From contig NZ_LR535679.1 in assembly GCF_900699785.1 (NCBI RefSeq), forward strand, positions 1,984,001-2,048,000: DNA of 64,000 nucleotides, read 5' to 3'. Each line of letters begins with the position of its first letter. The first letter of the stretch is position 1. Under the pieces are notes generated by a model, which saw only the letters and a program-made list of their open reading frames with translations, ran no database searches and was not told where the DNA came from. Positions 37,256-50,115 of this stretch are shown here, piece after piece. The translations under genes and the position numbers were made by a program. This DNA comes from Campylobacter showae (lineage in GTDB: Bacteria; Campylobacterota; Campylobacteria; Campylobacterales; Campylobacteraceae).

Positions 37256-37952
37256 TTAAATATACTCTTTAGTGCGCTTTAGGTCGGTGATTAGCGGAGG
37301 ATTGTCCTTGTGCATCATCTCTATGAGCCGTTCTACGCGCTGCGTAGTCGGGTCCTCGCGTAGCCAGTCTAGCTCGCGCTACGTGAGGACTCACCATCTG
37401 GAGGAGCTCGACTCTGCCGTTTGGTGTATCTATGCCGCCAAGTACCGGATCGGGCGCGAAGGCGACGCCTACGAGTTTCGTGTCCGTATTAAGGCGCAGG
37501 GGAGAATTGGTCGGTATGAAATGATAAGCCTCGAACTATTTTTTGCTTTTATAGACGTATTCGGCGAGATTTTGCATGAGGGATATCGCCCAAAAAGGCT
37601 CGTTCGGGACCACCTCGTCGCCAAAGGACTCCGCGCCAGGATCGTCCGCAAACGGCGCGATACGCATACTAAACTCAAAGCCCCAACCGCTAAATTCTTC
37701 CTGCGCGCTTTGCGGATCGTAGTAAAGCTCGCTAATGCCAAAGCTCACGACGTGGCGGTGCGGCTTGCCTTTGATGGAGTCAAATATACTAACGCTCTCT
37801 AGATAATCCTCTCCACCCAGACTCGCATGTAGCCGCGACGGGTAGTGGCGCTCGTTTGCGGGATCGTAGATCTTTTCTATCCCGCGCGCTATCGCGTCCC
37901 AGCCGGGCGCGTCATCCTCGCTAAATTTAGCCTCGTACTCTTGCGTCGTCAT
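37256..37952 (-). pseudogene. SUFU (suppressor of fused) domain gene, broken
   Basis: The minus strand from the ATG at 37952 encodes a SUFU-domain protein: APGWDAIARGIEKIYD, VVSFGISELYYD, SGWGFEFSMRIA, WAISLMQNLAEYVYKSKK. It stops at an in-frame TAG (37536-37538), but the same frame continues with FEAYHFIPTNSPLRLNTDTK and GGIDTPNGRVELLQM, the normal second half. A +1 shift near 37376-37397 then leads into ELDWLREDPTTQRVERLIEM and a stop at 37256. One nonsense change (TGG to TAG is likeliest) and one frameshift therefore interrupt a gene of about 232 codons. SUFU proteins in bacteria are often linked to toxin immunity, but the role here is unknown. Confidence 0.85.
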
Positions 37953-38060
37953 TTTTGTGCCTTTTAGCGGGTTGCGTTAAGCGCGAGTACTATATATAAA
38001 ATTTGCAAATTTAAGGGAATGGGGATAAATTTAAAAAGCTAAAATTTACGCCCGTAAGAT

Positions 38061-38930
38061 TTAGGCGTAAATTTCATCCACGATAGTATCTACGAAATCT
38101 TGCGGGTCAAATTTGACTAGATCGTTCATCGTCTCGCCGATGCCGATGTAGAGTATCGGCAGCTCCAGCTCGCGCGCGACGCCAAAAAGCGCTCCGCCCT
38201 TTGGCGTGCCGTCAAGTTTGGTGATGATGACGCCGTCAAGGCTCACGATTTCGTTAAAGGCCTTTGCCTGCGCTAGGCCGGCGTTGCCCTGAGTGCCGTC
38301 GAGGATGAGGATCTTGCGGTGCGGCGCGCCTGCGTAGGCTCTGCCCGCGATGCGGACGATCTTGCTTAACTCGTTAGCTAAATTCGTCTGATTTTGCAGG
38401 CGACCGGCGGTGTCGAGGATTACGTTGTCGAGATTTTTAGCGACGGCCGAGCTGATCGCGTCAAAGGCGACCGCAGACGGATCGTGACCCTGCTGCGTAG
38501 CGACGATAGGCACGTCCGCTCGCTGCGCCCACTGACGTAGCTGCTCGATAGCTCCTGCTCTAAACGTATCGCAAGCGCCCAAAATAACGTTTTTGCCTTC
38601 GTTTTTGTATAAATTCGCAAGCTTTGCGATCGTGGTCGTCTTGCCTGCTCCGTTTACGCCCAAAATAAGCTCCACGAAAGGCCTTCCGCTTTTTGCTTCG
38701 CGCTCGTTTTCGTATATGAAGTAGTTATTTAAAAGCCGCTTTAGATCGTCTTTTTTAACCTCGTTTTGCGGCGGCAGGTAGTAGAGGACCTCCTCGACGA
38801 TTTCATAGGTGATGTCGGCTTCGAGCAGGATCTCTTCTAAAATTTCCTTTGAGATTTTTTTGTCGGCTGGTTTTGACGAGCGGATCGCCGCTAGCGTCTT
38901 ATCAAGCCCCTTTTTTAAAAAGCCAAACAT
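38061..38930 (-). CDS. ftsY: signal recognition particle receptor FtsY
   Basis: This 289-residue SRP GTPase receives ribosome-nascent chains at the membrane. It has an N-domain, G-loop GVNGAGKTTT (91-100), DTFRAGAIEQL, DTAGRLQNQ, and TKLDGTPKGG. The acidic A-domain seen in E. coli FtsY is absent, as in many short FtsYs. It overlaps the upstream thioredoxin-lipoprotein gene by one base and has its neighbours in the C. jejuni order, as I remember it. Confidence 0.97.
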   Translation of the reverse strand: MFGFLKKGLDKTLAAIRSSKPADKKISKEILEEILLEADITYEIVEEVLYYLPPQNEVKKDDLKRLLNNYFIYENEREAKSGRPFVELILGVNGAGKTTTIAKLANLYKNEGKNVILGACDTFRAGAIEQLRQWAQRADVPIVATQQGHDPSAVAFDAISSAVAKNLDNVILDTAGRLQNQTNLANELSKIVRIAGRAYAGAPHRKILILDGTQGNAGLAQAKAFNEIVSLDGVIITKLDGTPKGGALFGVARELELPILYIGIGETMNDLVKFDPQDFVDTIVDEIYA

Positions 38931-39511
38931 TAGTTTATTACCTTATTTATATCGCTTTCTAGCATCTCTTCTGGCACGAGCCCGACGTAGTGCGTGGCGT
39001 ATTCGCCGTTTGGCTTATAAAGCACCATGTATGGGATGCCTACGACGCCGCCTAGAGCTTTTGCGAAGAGGAAGTTATTTTCGCCGTAGCTAACGCCGAA
39101 ATTTACTTTAAATTTCTTCATAAACGCGTCTATTTCGTCTTTTGACTTATCTTCCATAAGTACGCTTACGATTTTTAGCTTGCCTTTAAATTTATCGCTT
39201 AGATTGTTTAGGTGTGGGATTTCTGCTTTGCACGGCGGACACCAAGTGGCAAAAAAGTTAAACAAAATCGCCTCGTCATTGCCCTCGACTTTGAAGCCTT
39301 TGTCGAATTTTTGCAGCGTCATCTTGCTCTCGTCCATTAGCGTTAGCTCAAACGGCGCTTCTAGGCTTGCGCTTTGGTTTTGAGTCGGAGTAGACATGGT
39401 TGTTGTCGGCGGTGTCGCGTCGCTAGTTTTGTTTGCGTCGCTTTTATTTTCATTGTCGCAACCGCTTAAAAATAGTGCCAAAAATGGTATAATCAAAAGA
39501 TTTATTTTCAT
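38930..39511 (-). CDS. TlpA-like thioredoxin-fold lipoprotein
   Basis: This 193-residue lipoprotein (LSGC lipobox, C18) has a Thr/Ser/Gln-rich spacer to about residue 50 and then a thioredoxin fold with W90-CPPC (C91, C94), and the cis-proline GGVVGIPYMVLYKPNG. It belongs to the TlpA/ResA group of periplasmic thiol-disulfide oxidoreductases, which usually keep cysteines reduced for cytochrome c or metal-site assembly. The substrate is not evident. It is upstream of, and overlaps, ftsY. Confidence 0.9.
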   Translation of the reverse strand: MKINLLIIPFLALFLSGCDNENKSDANKTSDATPPTTTMSTPTQNQSASLEAPFELTLMDESKMTLQKFDKGFKVEGNDEAILFNFFATWCPPCKAEIPHLNNLSDKFKGKLKIVSVLMEDKSKDEIDAFMKKFKVNFGVSYGENNFLFAKALGGVVGIPYMVLYKPNGEYATHYVGLVPEEMLESDINKVIN

Positions 39512-39563
39512 TTAATAATTCCTGCCTAAGATTGATTTTAGGCTTGAATTATACATAAAATTT

Positions 39564-40202
39564 ATGAAACGAGTGTTAAATTTGATAAAAGAAGAGTTTA
39601 GGCGTAACGCGAAACGGATTTTGAAAAAAGAGGTTCAAATTTCGGCGCGGGCAAAACATTATAAGATGTTTAAGCCGCTTTTAAATTTGCTAACCGAGCT
39701 TAAAGCGAAACGGATTTTGATATTTAATCCTCTTTTGTATGAGCCAAATTTCTACATTTTGAGGCGCGAGCTAGCTAAAAAGTATGAAATTTTCGTTCCA
39801 TTTATGCTTGGTATTAGTTTAGAAATGGTAAAATCTAGGCTACCGCTTGTGTCTCGGACGAAATTTGGCGTAAAAGAGCCGCTAAGTACCAAGATTTTTA
39901 AAAAGCGTATAGACGTAGCTATAGTTCCGACTCTCGGGGTGGACGGAAATATGGCGCGAATAGGGCACGGTAAAGGTTTTTACGATAGATTTTTTGCAAA
40001 TTTGCCTTACCGACCTACCTTGATATTCGTTGAAATTTTAGACAATTTTACTAATGAAATCATATCCGAAGATCACGATGTTACTTGTGATTTTTACCTG
40101 ACCCCGAGCAAAATTCACGTAAAAAGAGGAATCTATGATAGAGATTTTAATCGGCTTAGGAACAGGTGCGGTGGGCGCTGGCGCAGGCTATCTCATCGCT
40201 AA
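39564..40202 (+). CDS. 5-formyltetrahydrofolate cyclo-ligase family protein
   Basis: This 212-residue protein belongs to the MTHFS family, which recycles 5-formyl-THF to methenyl-THF using ATP. The signature GHGKGFYDRFFANL and the basic N-terminus KEEFRRNAKRILKK are present, with VPTLGVDGNMARIG before the motif. Its last 68 bases overlap the start of rny in another frame, so its C-terminal tail (GIYDRDFNRLRNRC onward) is encoded within rny. The family call is firm; the activity is inferred. Confidence 0.85.
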   Translation: MKRVLNLIKEEFRRNAKRILKKEVQISARAKHYKMFKPLLNLLTELKAKRILIFNPLLYEPNFYILRRELAKKYEIFVPFMLGISLEMVKSRLPLVSRTKFGVKEPLSTKIFKKRIDVAIVPTLGVDGNMARIGHGKGFYDRFFANLPYRPTLIFVEILDNFTNEIISEDHDVTCDFYLTPSKIHVKRGIYDRDFNRLRNRCGGRWRRLSHR

Positions 40203-41688
40203 AAAAATCAACGACGCGAACTACAATATATTTTTAGAGCAGGCTAAAGCAAAGGCTAAAGCGATAGAATTTGAGGCCGAGCGCACGCTAAAAGACGCTA
40301 AAATCCAAGTCCAAGAGGCTGAATTTGAAGCCAAGAAAAAATACGACGACAAAACCGTAAAACTACAAAAAGAGTACACGCAAAAATTCGAAGAGATCGG
40401 TAAAAAAGAGCAAACTCTGCTAAACGAGCAAGAAATTTTAAACGAAAGCAGAGCCGAGCTAGAAAAATCCCGAAACGAAGCAAAAAGCGTCTATGAAGAA
40501 GGGCTTGGGCTAAAAGCAAGCTATCAAGCCAAACTGCAAGAAGCGCTAAAGGTACTAGAGCACGCCGCCGGCCTAACGCAAGAAGAGGCGCGCGAAGAGG
40601 TGCTAAAAAAAGTAGAGGAAAAAAGCCGCGCCGAGATCGCTCACATCGTGCGAAAACACGAGGAGGAGGCTAAACGCGAGGCTAAAAAACGCGTGAATTA
40701 TATTTTGGCGCAGGCTACGTCGCGATTTGCGGGGGAATTTGCCGCCGAGCGCCTAATAAACGTCGTGGATATCAAAAACGATGAGCTAAAAGGCCGTATA
40801 ATCGGCAAAGAGGGACGCAATATCAAGACCTTGGAAATGGTGCTCGGCGTAGATATCATCATCGACGATATGCCTCACGCCATAACGTTAAGTAGCTTTA
40901 ACCTTTACCGAAGAGCGATCGCAACGCGCGTGATAGAGCTCTTGGTACAAGACGGCCGCATACAGCCTGCAAGGATAGAGGATCTGCACAAAAAAGTATG
41001 TGAAGAATTTGAAGCCTCGATCCTAGAGGAGGGCGAAAATATCGTCATCGACCTAGGTCTTAGCAAAATTCATCCCGAGATAATGAAACTAATAGGCAAG
41101 CTAAAATTTAGAGCCAGCTACGGACAAAACGCCCTAGCGCACAGCCTCGAGGTAGCCCATCTAGCCGGCATCATCGCAGCCGAAACGGGCGGAGACGAAA
41201 AGCTAGCTAAAAGAGCGGGCTTGCTGCACGATATCGGCAAGGCCTTGACGCATGAATTTGAGGGTAGCCACGTCGATCTGGGCGCTGAAATTTGCAAACG
41301 CTACAAAGAACATCCTGTCGTCATAAACGCTATCTACGCCCACCACGGACACGAGGAGGCCACTAGCGTAGAAAGCGCCGCCGTTTGCGCTGCGGACGCT
41401 CTAAGCGCGGCTCGCCCTGGAGCTCGTAGAGAGGTGTTAGAGAGCTTCCTAAAACGTGTCGAAGAGATAGAAAACATCGCAAAAAGTAAAGAAGGTATCA
41501 AGCAAGCATACGCGATAAACGCGGGCCGAGAGATCCGCGTCATCGCAAACGCCAAGCTCATAAACGACGACGAAGCGGTGCTCGTAGCTAAAGAGATCGC
41601 CGCAGAGATCGAGAGTAAGGTGCAGTATCCAGGCGAGATCAAAGTAAACGTGATCCGCGAAACCAGAGCCATAGAAATGGCGAAATAG
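40135..41688 (+). CDS. rny: ribonuclease Y
   Basis: This 517-residue membrane-anchored endoribonuclease starts mRNA decay in many bacteria. An N-terminal membrane helix (IEILIGLGTGAVGAGAGYLI) is followed by a long Lys/Glu/Ala coiled coil (about 30-190), a KH domain (LKGRIIGKEGRNIKTLEMVLG), and an HD domain with LLHDIGKALTHE and AHHGHEEAT. GGAA lies before the ATG. It overlaps the MTHFS gene by 68 bases, an unusually long overlap. Confidence 0.97.
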   Translation: MIEILIGLGTGAVGAGAGYLIAKKINDANYNIFLEQAKAKAKAIEFEAERTLKDAKIQVQEAEFEAKKKYDDKTVKLQKEYTQKFEEIGKKEQTLLNEQEILNESRAELEKSRNEAKSVYEEGLGLKASYQAKLQEALKVLEHAAGLTQEEAREEVLKKVEEKSRAEIAHIVRKHEEEAKREAKKRVNYILAQATSRFAGEFAAERLINVVDIKNDELKGRIIGKEGRNIKTLEMVLGVDIIIDDMPHAITLSSFNLYRRAIATRVIELLVQDGRIQPARIEDLHKKVCEEFEASILEEGENIVIDLGLSKIHPEIMKLIGKLKFRASYGQNALAHSLEVAHLAGIIAAETGGDEKLAKRAGLLHDIGKALTHEFEGSHVDLGAEICKRYKEHPVVINAIYAHHGHEEATSVESAAVCAADALSAARPGARREVLESFLKRVEEIENIAKSKEGIKQAYAINAGREIRVIANAKLINDDEAVLVAKEIAAEIESKVQYPGEIKVNVIRETRAIEMAK

Positions 41689-41706
41689 GTCAAATTTAGG
41701 TAGAAA

Positions 41707-42297
41707 ATGAGAAAAATTTTACTAGCGATTTTTTGCGTTTTAGCACTCGGCGCCAACGACGAGCTCGTGCTAAACGCGTCAAATTCTTTTACGACGACGA
41801 TGCGCAAGAACGCGGACGCACCGGTTAAGGCATTGCTTCAAAACGCAAAAGCGGTCGTCATTTTTCCGAGCATTACTAAAGTCGGCTTCGTACTGGGCGG
41901 TATGCACGGCAAAGGCGTGATGCTCGTGGGGAATCCGTACGCGCCCAGCGAAATGATGGTCGTGGATATCAGCGGCGGCAGTATCGGACTACAGGTGGGT
42001 TACGAAAATAGCTCGCTCGTGCTTTTTATCCTAAAAGATAGCCTTGTAGCCGACATAAAAGACGCCAAAATCACGATAAACGCCGACGCATCGTTTGCAT
42101 TTGCCGATACGGGCAAATTTTACGGCAGAGTGAGCGATTTTAGCTTTACGAGCGATATCTACGCATACACGGATAACGACGGGTTTTTCGCGGGGGCGAG
42201 CTTTGGCGGAGCGGTGCTGGCTAAAACTAGCGACGCGCCTCTAAGGATGGATAGCTACGGATATAACGCGCTAATGGGCGCTATCTCAAAATACTAA
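41707..42297 (+). CDS. secreted SYLF (YSC84) domain protein
   Basis: This 196-residue protein has a signal peptide (MRKILLAIFCVLALGA) and a SYLF domain: LLQNAKAVVIFPSITKVGFVLGG, GGSIGLQVGYENSSLVLFIL, and GASFGGAVLA. In eukaryotes SYLF domains bind phosphoinositides; bacterial copies are thought to bind lipid in the periplasm, but substrates are unknown. It follows rny by 18 bases and precedes a DedA-type gene. Confidence 0.88.
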   Translation: MRKILLAIFCVLALGANDELVLNASNSFTTTMRKNADAPVKALLQNAKAVVIFPSITKVGFVLGGMHGKGVMLVGNPYAPSEMMVVDISGGSIGLQVGYENSSLVLFILKDSLVADIKDAKITINADASFAFADTGKFYGRVSDFSFTSDIYAYTDNDGFFAGASFGGAVLAKTSDAPLRMDSYGYNALMGAISKY

Positions 42298-42306
42298 AGG
42301 CCGAAT

Positions 42307-42879
42307 TTGCAAGAGATGCTAACCTCGCTATCGACCTACGGGTACGTGATAGTGTTTTTATATTCGCTTGGAGGCGGTATGGTCGCTATCATAGCAGCCG
42401 GCGTGCTGGCTCATCTGGGCAAGATGGACATAACCGTGAGTATCGTGCTGGCGGCCGCCGCCAATGCTATCGGCGATACTTTGCTTTTTTACGTCAGCAG
42501 GTATAACCGCGCGGCCGTGATGCCGTATCTGGCTAGACATAAACGCAAGCTTGCCTTCTCTCAAATTTTATTTAAGCAGCACGGAAATAAAATAATATTT
42601 TTCAAAAAATTTATCTACGGACTAAAGACTCTCATCCCGCTTGCTATAGGGCTTACAAAGTATTCGTTTGCTAAATTTAGCGTCATAAACATTGTTAGCG
42701 CGGCAGCTTGGGCGATTTTGCTCGGGCTTGGTAGCTTTTGGGCGGGCGAGGCGTTTGAGCGGGCGTGGGATTTTATGGGCGAAAACGGCTGGCTGATGCC
42801 GGTTGCGATGTTTTCGCTACTGACGCTCATCTGGGTATATCTACAACAAGCGACGAAAAAGAAAGGAAGGTCGGAATGA
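42307..42879 (+). CDS. DedA family membrane protein
   Basis: This 190-residue inner-membrane protein has about five membrane helices. It carries the DedA core (IGDTLLFYVSRY, FFKKFIYGLKTLIPLAIGLTKYSFAKF, which contains the R/K-x-x-P-like loop, and NIVSAAAWAILLGLGSFWAG). DedA proteins move or flip undecaprenyl phosphate and other lipids. It is shorter than E. coli DedA. The start is TTG at 42307 with AAAGG 6 bases upstream; an ATG three codons later is possible. The stop overlaps the DUF945 gene by 4 bases. Confidence 0.85.
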   Translation: MQEMLTSLSTYGYVIVFLYSLGGGMVAIIAAGVLAHLGKMDITVSIVLAAAANAIGDTLLFYVSRYNRAAVMPYLARHKRKLAFSQILFKQHGNKIIFFKKFIYGLKTLIPLAIGLTKYSFAKFSVINIVSAAAWAILLGLGSFWAGEAFERAWDFMGENGWLMPVAMFSLLTLIWVYLQQATKKKGRSE

Positions 42880-44189
42880 AAAAGTTACTCATTGTATTGG
42901 TGATTATAGCCGGCGTGGTTTTTGGCGGGCTAAAATTTAACGCAAACAAGGTGGAGGAAAAATATAACGAGGCTTTGAATCTAATCAAAGCAAACGGTAT
43001 GGAGGTCAAAAATAGCGTATTTGAGGGCGGTCTACTAAAGTCGCACGCAAACTACGACGTGGTTTTGTCTAAAAACTACATAAACGAGCTCGTCTCTCTT
43101 GGCGAAGAGTACGGCGCGCCAGAGGATCTAATGATAAAAATCGACATGAATATCTCGCATGGATTTGATAGCTTGCTGGGTAAATTTGAAGTCGCGGGCG
43201 ATGCCGAGTTTTTAAACGACCCGTATAAAAATTTCATCAAAGAGATATTTGATACGACTAGACCTATCAAATTTCACGCGGACGGCGCTTCGGGCGGAGA
43301 TAAAAAATTCGTCTTTGAGCTAGTCGGAGTGCAAAAAGAACAAGACGGCAATAAACTAAATCTCGCCAAATCGCTTTTAAATTTTGACATAAACGGCGAA
43401 AAGAAAATAACCGGAGCTTCTTTCGTAAACGATTTTATCGACTTTGCTAGCAAACAAGGCGTCGCTATAAAGATCAAAAATATCGACTACGACGTGAAGT
43501 ACGAAACGCCGATCGAGCTTAATATGATTTCAAAAGCGCTCGTAAATAGCACTTATAAATTTGAACTTGGCGCTATAGACGTGATTTCGGGCGCAGAGGC
43601 TCTGCAAATCGGAAAGATAACGAGCGACTCCAAGCTAACCGTGCTAAGCGATACTCTAACACAGGACGATACGAGCACGATAGAGAAGATAAAATATGCA
43701 AAATATGAATTTAAAGACTTTTTGATCAAAACGAAATTTACAAATTTAGATAAAGCCGCGTTTGAAGATATTATTAACGCCAAGGGAGAGCCTGAAGCTC
43801 AGCTTGCGGCTATAATGCAAGCACTTGATAAATTTATAAAAAGAGCTCCGAAGCTTACCTTTGAAAATTTAAATTTTAAAAATGCGGCCGGCAAGAGTTA
43901 TGCCTCAAATTTTGAGTTTTCTATCGACCCGGACGGGGTAGATAGTCAAAATTTTCTTGACAATATCCCGACTGCTATAAATTTTAGCGGCAAAATTGAG
44001 CTTGATACGACGCCGGGAGAGTTTATATTCGGCAGCGGCGAGGAAAAAGAGGGAATAAATGCAATGCTCGTAAACGGCGGACTATTTAAAGAAAACGGCG
44101 GCAAATACGTAACTATTTTTAAATACAATAAAAGAACGCAAGATTTAATCTTTAACGAAAATTTATCTCTAAAATCTCTTTTTCAATAA
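42876..44189 (+). CDS. DUF945 family protein (YdgA-like)
   Basis: This 437-residue protein starts with a single anchor helix (KKLLIVLVIIAGVVFGGLKF) and has the periplasmic build of DUF945/YdgA. Amphipathic strands alternate with conserved blocks such as SHANYDVVLS, the SLLGKFEVAGDAEFL region, and NNDG-like AMLVNGGLFKENGGKYV. A frame open further upstream is inside the DedA gene; the ATG at 42876 with AAGGAAGG upstream is right. Function unknown. A strong hairpin at 44197-44232 follows. Confidence 0.82.
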   Translation: MKKLLIVLVIIAGVVFGGLKFNANKVEEKYNEALNLIKANGMEVKNSVFEGGLLKSHANYDVVLSKNYINELVSLGEEYGAPEDLMIKIDMNISHGFDSLLGKFEVAGDAEFLNDPYKNFIKEIFDTTRPIKFHADGASGGDKKFVFELVGVQKEQDGNKLNLAKSLLNFDINGEKKITGASFVNDFIDFASKQGVAIKIKNIDYDVKYETPIELNMISKALVNSTYKFELGAIDVISGAEALQIGKITSDSKLTVLSDTLTQDDTSTIEKIKYAKYEFKDFLIKTKFTNLDKAAFEDIINAKGEPEAQLAAIMQALDKFIKRAPKLTFENLNFKNAAGKSYASNFEFSIDPDGVDSQNFLDNIPTAINFSGKIELDTTPGEFIFGSGEEKEGINAMLVNGGLFKENGGKYVTIFKYNKRTQDLIFNENLSLKSLFQ

Positions 44190-44196
44190 AATTTAG

Positions 44197-44236
44197 CATG
44201 CTTAGACAAATTTTTATGTTTGTTTAAGCATGTTTT
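44197..44236 (+). terminator. terminator before the rRNA operon
   Basis: CATGCTTA-G-ACAAA pairs with TTTGT-T-TAAGCATG (one mismatch) around TTTTATG-like loop bases, and TTTTCTAT follows. It ends the rny-DUF945 group. A second, short CGCTT/AAGCG stem before TTTTTT lies at about 44255-44276. Confidence 0.6.
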
Positions 44237-44301
44237 CTATATACTTCACTTTCCGCTTCACAGAAAGCGAGTTTTTTAATTTAACACTGTTAAACTAATT
44301 A

Positions 44302-44337
44302 GTCAATCTTTGAAATCTAAACAAGTGATCGATTGAG
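44302..44337 (+). other. left arm of the pre-16S processing stem
   Basis: GTCAATCTTT, CTAAACAAG and TCGATTGAG here are complementary to the region 46042-46075 after 16S. Together they form the long stem that brackets 16S rRNA and is normally cut by RNase III. Confidence 0.75.
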
Positions 44338-44456
44338 CCAATCTTTTTTCAGGCTTTCCCTGGAAAGTAGATAAGAGATAAAACTAATTAATAAAATTAA
44401 AGTTTTTTGATTAAAACTTCATATTAAATCCTAAGATATTTTATTTTAGGTAAATT

Positions 44457-45970
<1,514 letters not shown>

Positions 45971-46041
45971 AGAGTACAACGAATATTCTCTCACAAGATA
46001 TTCGTCAAAGGAAAATTTAGGTTATCGCTATAGATAATCTA

Positions 46042-46075
46042 CTCAATCGACCTTGTTTAGTTTTGAAAGATTGAC
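46042..46075 (+). other. right arm of the pre-16S processing stem
   Basis: CTCAATCGA, CTTGTTTAG and AAAGATTGAC pair with the left arm upstream of 16S (44302-44337), with only a short internal mismatch (GAAAT against TTTTG). Confidence 0.75.
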
Positions 46076-46274
46076 GATAAAACTTATAGATTTTATCTTT
46101 GATTTTTTAGTTATCTTTATATTGGATTTCTAAATTTTATAGAGATAAAAATATTGTAGGCTGTTCTTGATTTAGACGAGGAAGCTTTTTGAGAAATCAA
46201 GGAGCGTATATATAATACGTGACGTAGATTTCAAAAAAAGATGACGAAGTATAAAACAAGAAGAGGCACAAGAG

Positions 46275-46351
46275 GGGCCTATAGCTCAGCTGGTTAGAGT
46301 GCACCCCTGATAAGGGTGAGGTCACAAGTTCAAGTCTTGTTAGGCCCACCA
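46275..46351 (+). tRNA. tRNA-Ile (GAT anticodon)
   Basis: The 77-base cloverleaf has acceptor GGGCCTA/TAGGCCC, D arm AGCTCAGCTGGTTAGAG, anticodon stem around CTGATAA (GAT), T arm TTCAAGT, and encoded CCA. It lies in the 16S-23S spacer, the usual place. Confidence 0.97.
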
Positions 46352-46363
46352 GAGAATTTAATT

Positions 46364-46439
46364 GGGGAATTAGCTCAGCTGGGAGAGCGCCTGCTTTGCA
46401 CGCAGGAGGTCAGCGGTTCGATCCCGCTATTCTCCACCA
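46364..46439 (+). tRNA. tRNA-Ala (TGC anticodon)
   Basis: The 76-base cloverleaf has acceptor GGGGAAT/ATTCTCC (one wobble), anticodon loop with TGC in CTTTGCACG, T arm GGTTCGATCCC, and encoded CCA. It is 12 bases after tRNA-Ile. The order Ile-Ala is the general bacterial one. Confidence 0.97.
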
Positions 46440-46459
46440 TGATTAGTTTAACATCAAAA

Positions 46460-46502
46460 AAGTCTAAACTAAGTATTTTTGTTAAATATTTAGTTTAGAC
46501 TT
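46460..46502 (+). other. spacer hairpin after tRNA-Ala
   Basis: AAGTCTAAACTAA and TTAGTTTAGACTT are perfect 13-base arms. The hairpin may guide processing of the tRNA 3' side. Confidence 0.6.
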
Positions 46503-46530
46503 TGTCGAAATAGACTCTTTATTCTTACGG

Positions 46531-46614
46531 CGCTTCCGAAAGAAGCGGTGTGCTTTAGGGGTTTCCAAAGGGCTTTAGCCCTTGGTCGCAAAGACTAGCT
46601 TTGCTAGTCTGCGA
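46531..46614 (+). other. row of three hairpins in the rRNA spacer
   Basis: CGCTTC/GAAGCG (46531-46547), CCAA-A-GGGC/GCCC-TTGG (46565-46585) and TCGC-AA-AGACTAGC/GCTAGTCT-GCGA (46586-46614) follow one another. The rest of the spacer up to 46869 is AT-rich and shows no gene. Confidence 0.55.
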
Positions 46615-46869
46615 AGTCTAAACGTTATTTAGTTTATCATTGTTAAAAGTCACAATCAAGTTTTAATAAATAAAACAATTTTACAGGACTTGTTAAAGAT
46701 TTAAATATCTTGCTTATTTGCTTAATGCAGAAGTTTGACGTCACAAGATATCATAGGATTTAAAACTTACCTAGATATTAGTCAATGCTTTCCGTCTTAA
46801 AAGCTAGAGATTTAAATTTCGTAATAGATCTAAATTTGAGGCTTCGTTATGAAATCTTAAATTTATGAG

Positions 46870-46893
46870 TTACCTTTAACAAGGAAGTGATGC
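46870..46893 (+). other. left arm of the pre-23S processing stem
   Basis: The 24-base arm ending AAGGAAGTGATGC is complementary to 49834-49857 with one G-T wobble, forming the stem that brackets 23S. Confidence 0.8.
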
Positions 46894-46921
46894 GAATTAG
46901 AATATATTATATACTAATAAA

Positions 46922-49826
<2,905 letters not shown>

Positions 49827-49833
49827 TTAATAA

Positions 49834-49857
49834 GCATCACTTCCTTGTTAAGGGTAA
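49834..49857 (+). other. right arm of the pre-23S processing stem
   Basis: It begins GCATCACTTCCTTGTTAA and pairs with 46870-46893. Directly after it, TTTATTTCGGA and TCCGAAATAAA form another hairpin (49858-49883). Confidence 0.8.
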
Positions 49858-49951
49858 TTTTATTTCGGAAATCCGAAATAAAATATCTAAGTTATACCTT
49901 ATCAAGATCTTGTTTTAGTTAAAATAAGATTTGGCTTTTAACAATTAAATA

Positions 49952-49998
49952 GCAGTGTTAAAGAAGTAAATTAGCATAGTTTATTTCTTTAACACTGC
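49952..49998 (+). other. hairpin just before 5S rRNA
   Basis: GCAGTGTTAAAGAA and TTCTTTAACACTGC are perfect 14-base arms; the last base is the first base of 5S. The stem likely positions the cut that frees 5S. Confidence 0.65.
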
Positions 49999-50115
49999 CC
50001 GTGACTATACAGACGAGGAAACGCCTTGCTCCATCTCGAACCAAGAAGCTAAGCTCGTCCTGGCTGATGATACTCTCCCTTACTGGGATGTCGGGAAAGT
50101 AGGTCGTTGCGGGCT
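49998..50115 (+). rRNA. rrf: 5S ribosomal RNA
   Basis: It starts CCCGTGACTATACAGACG, contains GCTCCATCTCGAACC and CTTACTGGGATGTCGGG, and closes with CGTTGCGGG pairing to the 5' end. It is about 118 bases long. A T-rich stretch follows (CTTTGTTTTTATAC), which may stop the rRNA transcript. Confidence 0.93.

Noticed and set aside
37272..37802. Plus-strand open frame of 176 codons
   Set aside because: It lies opposite the SUFU-like coding signal; only the minus strand gives recognisable SUFU blocks, so this is an antisense shadow.
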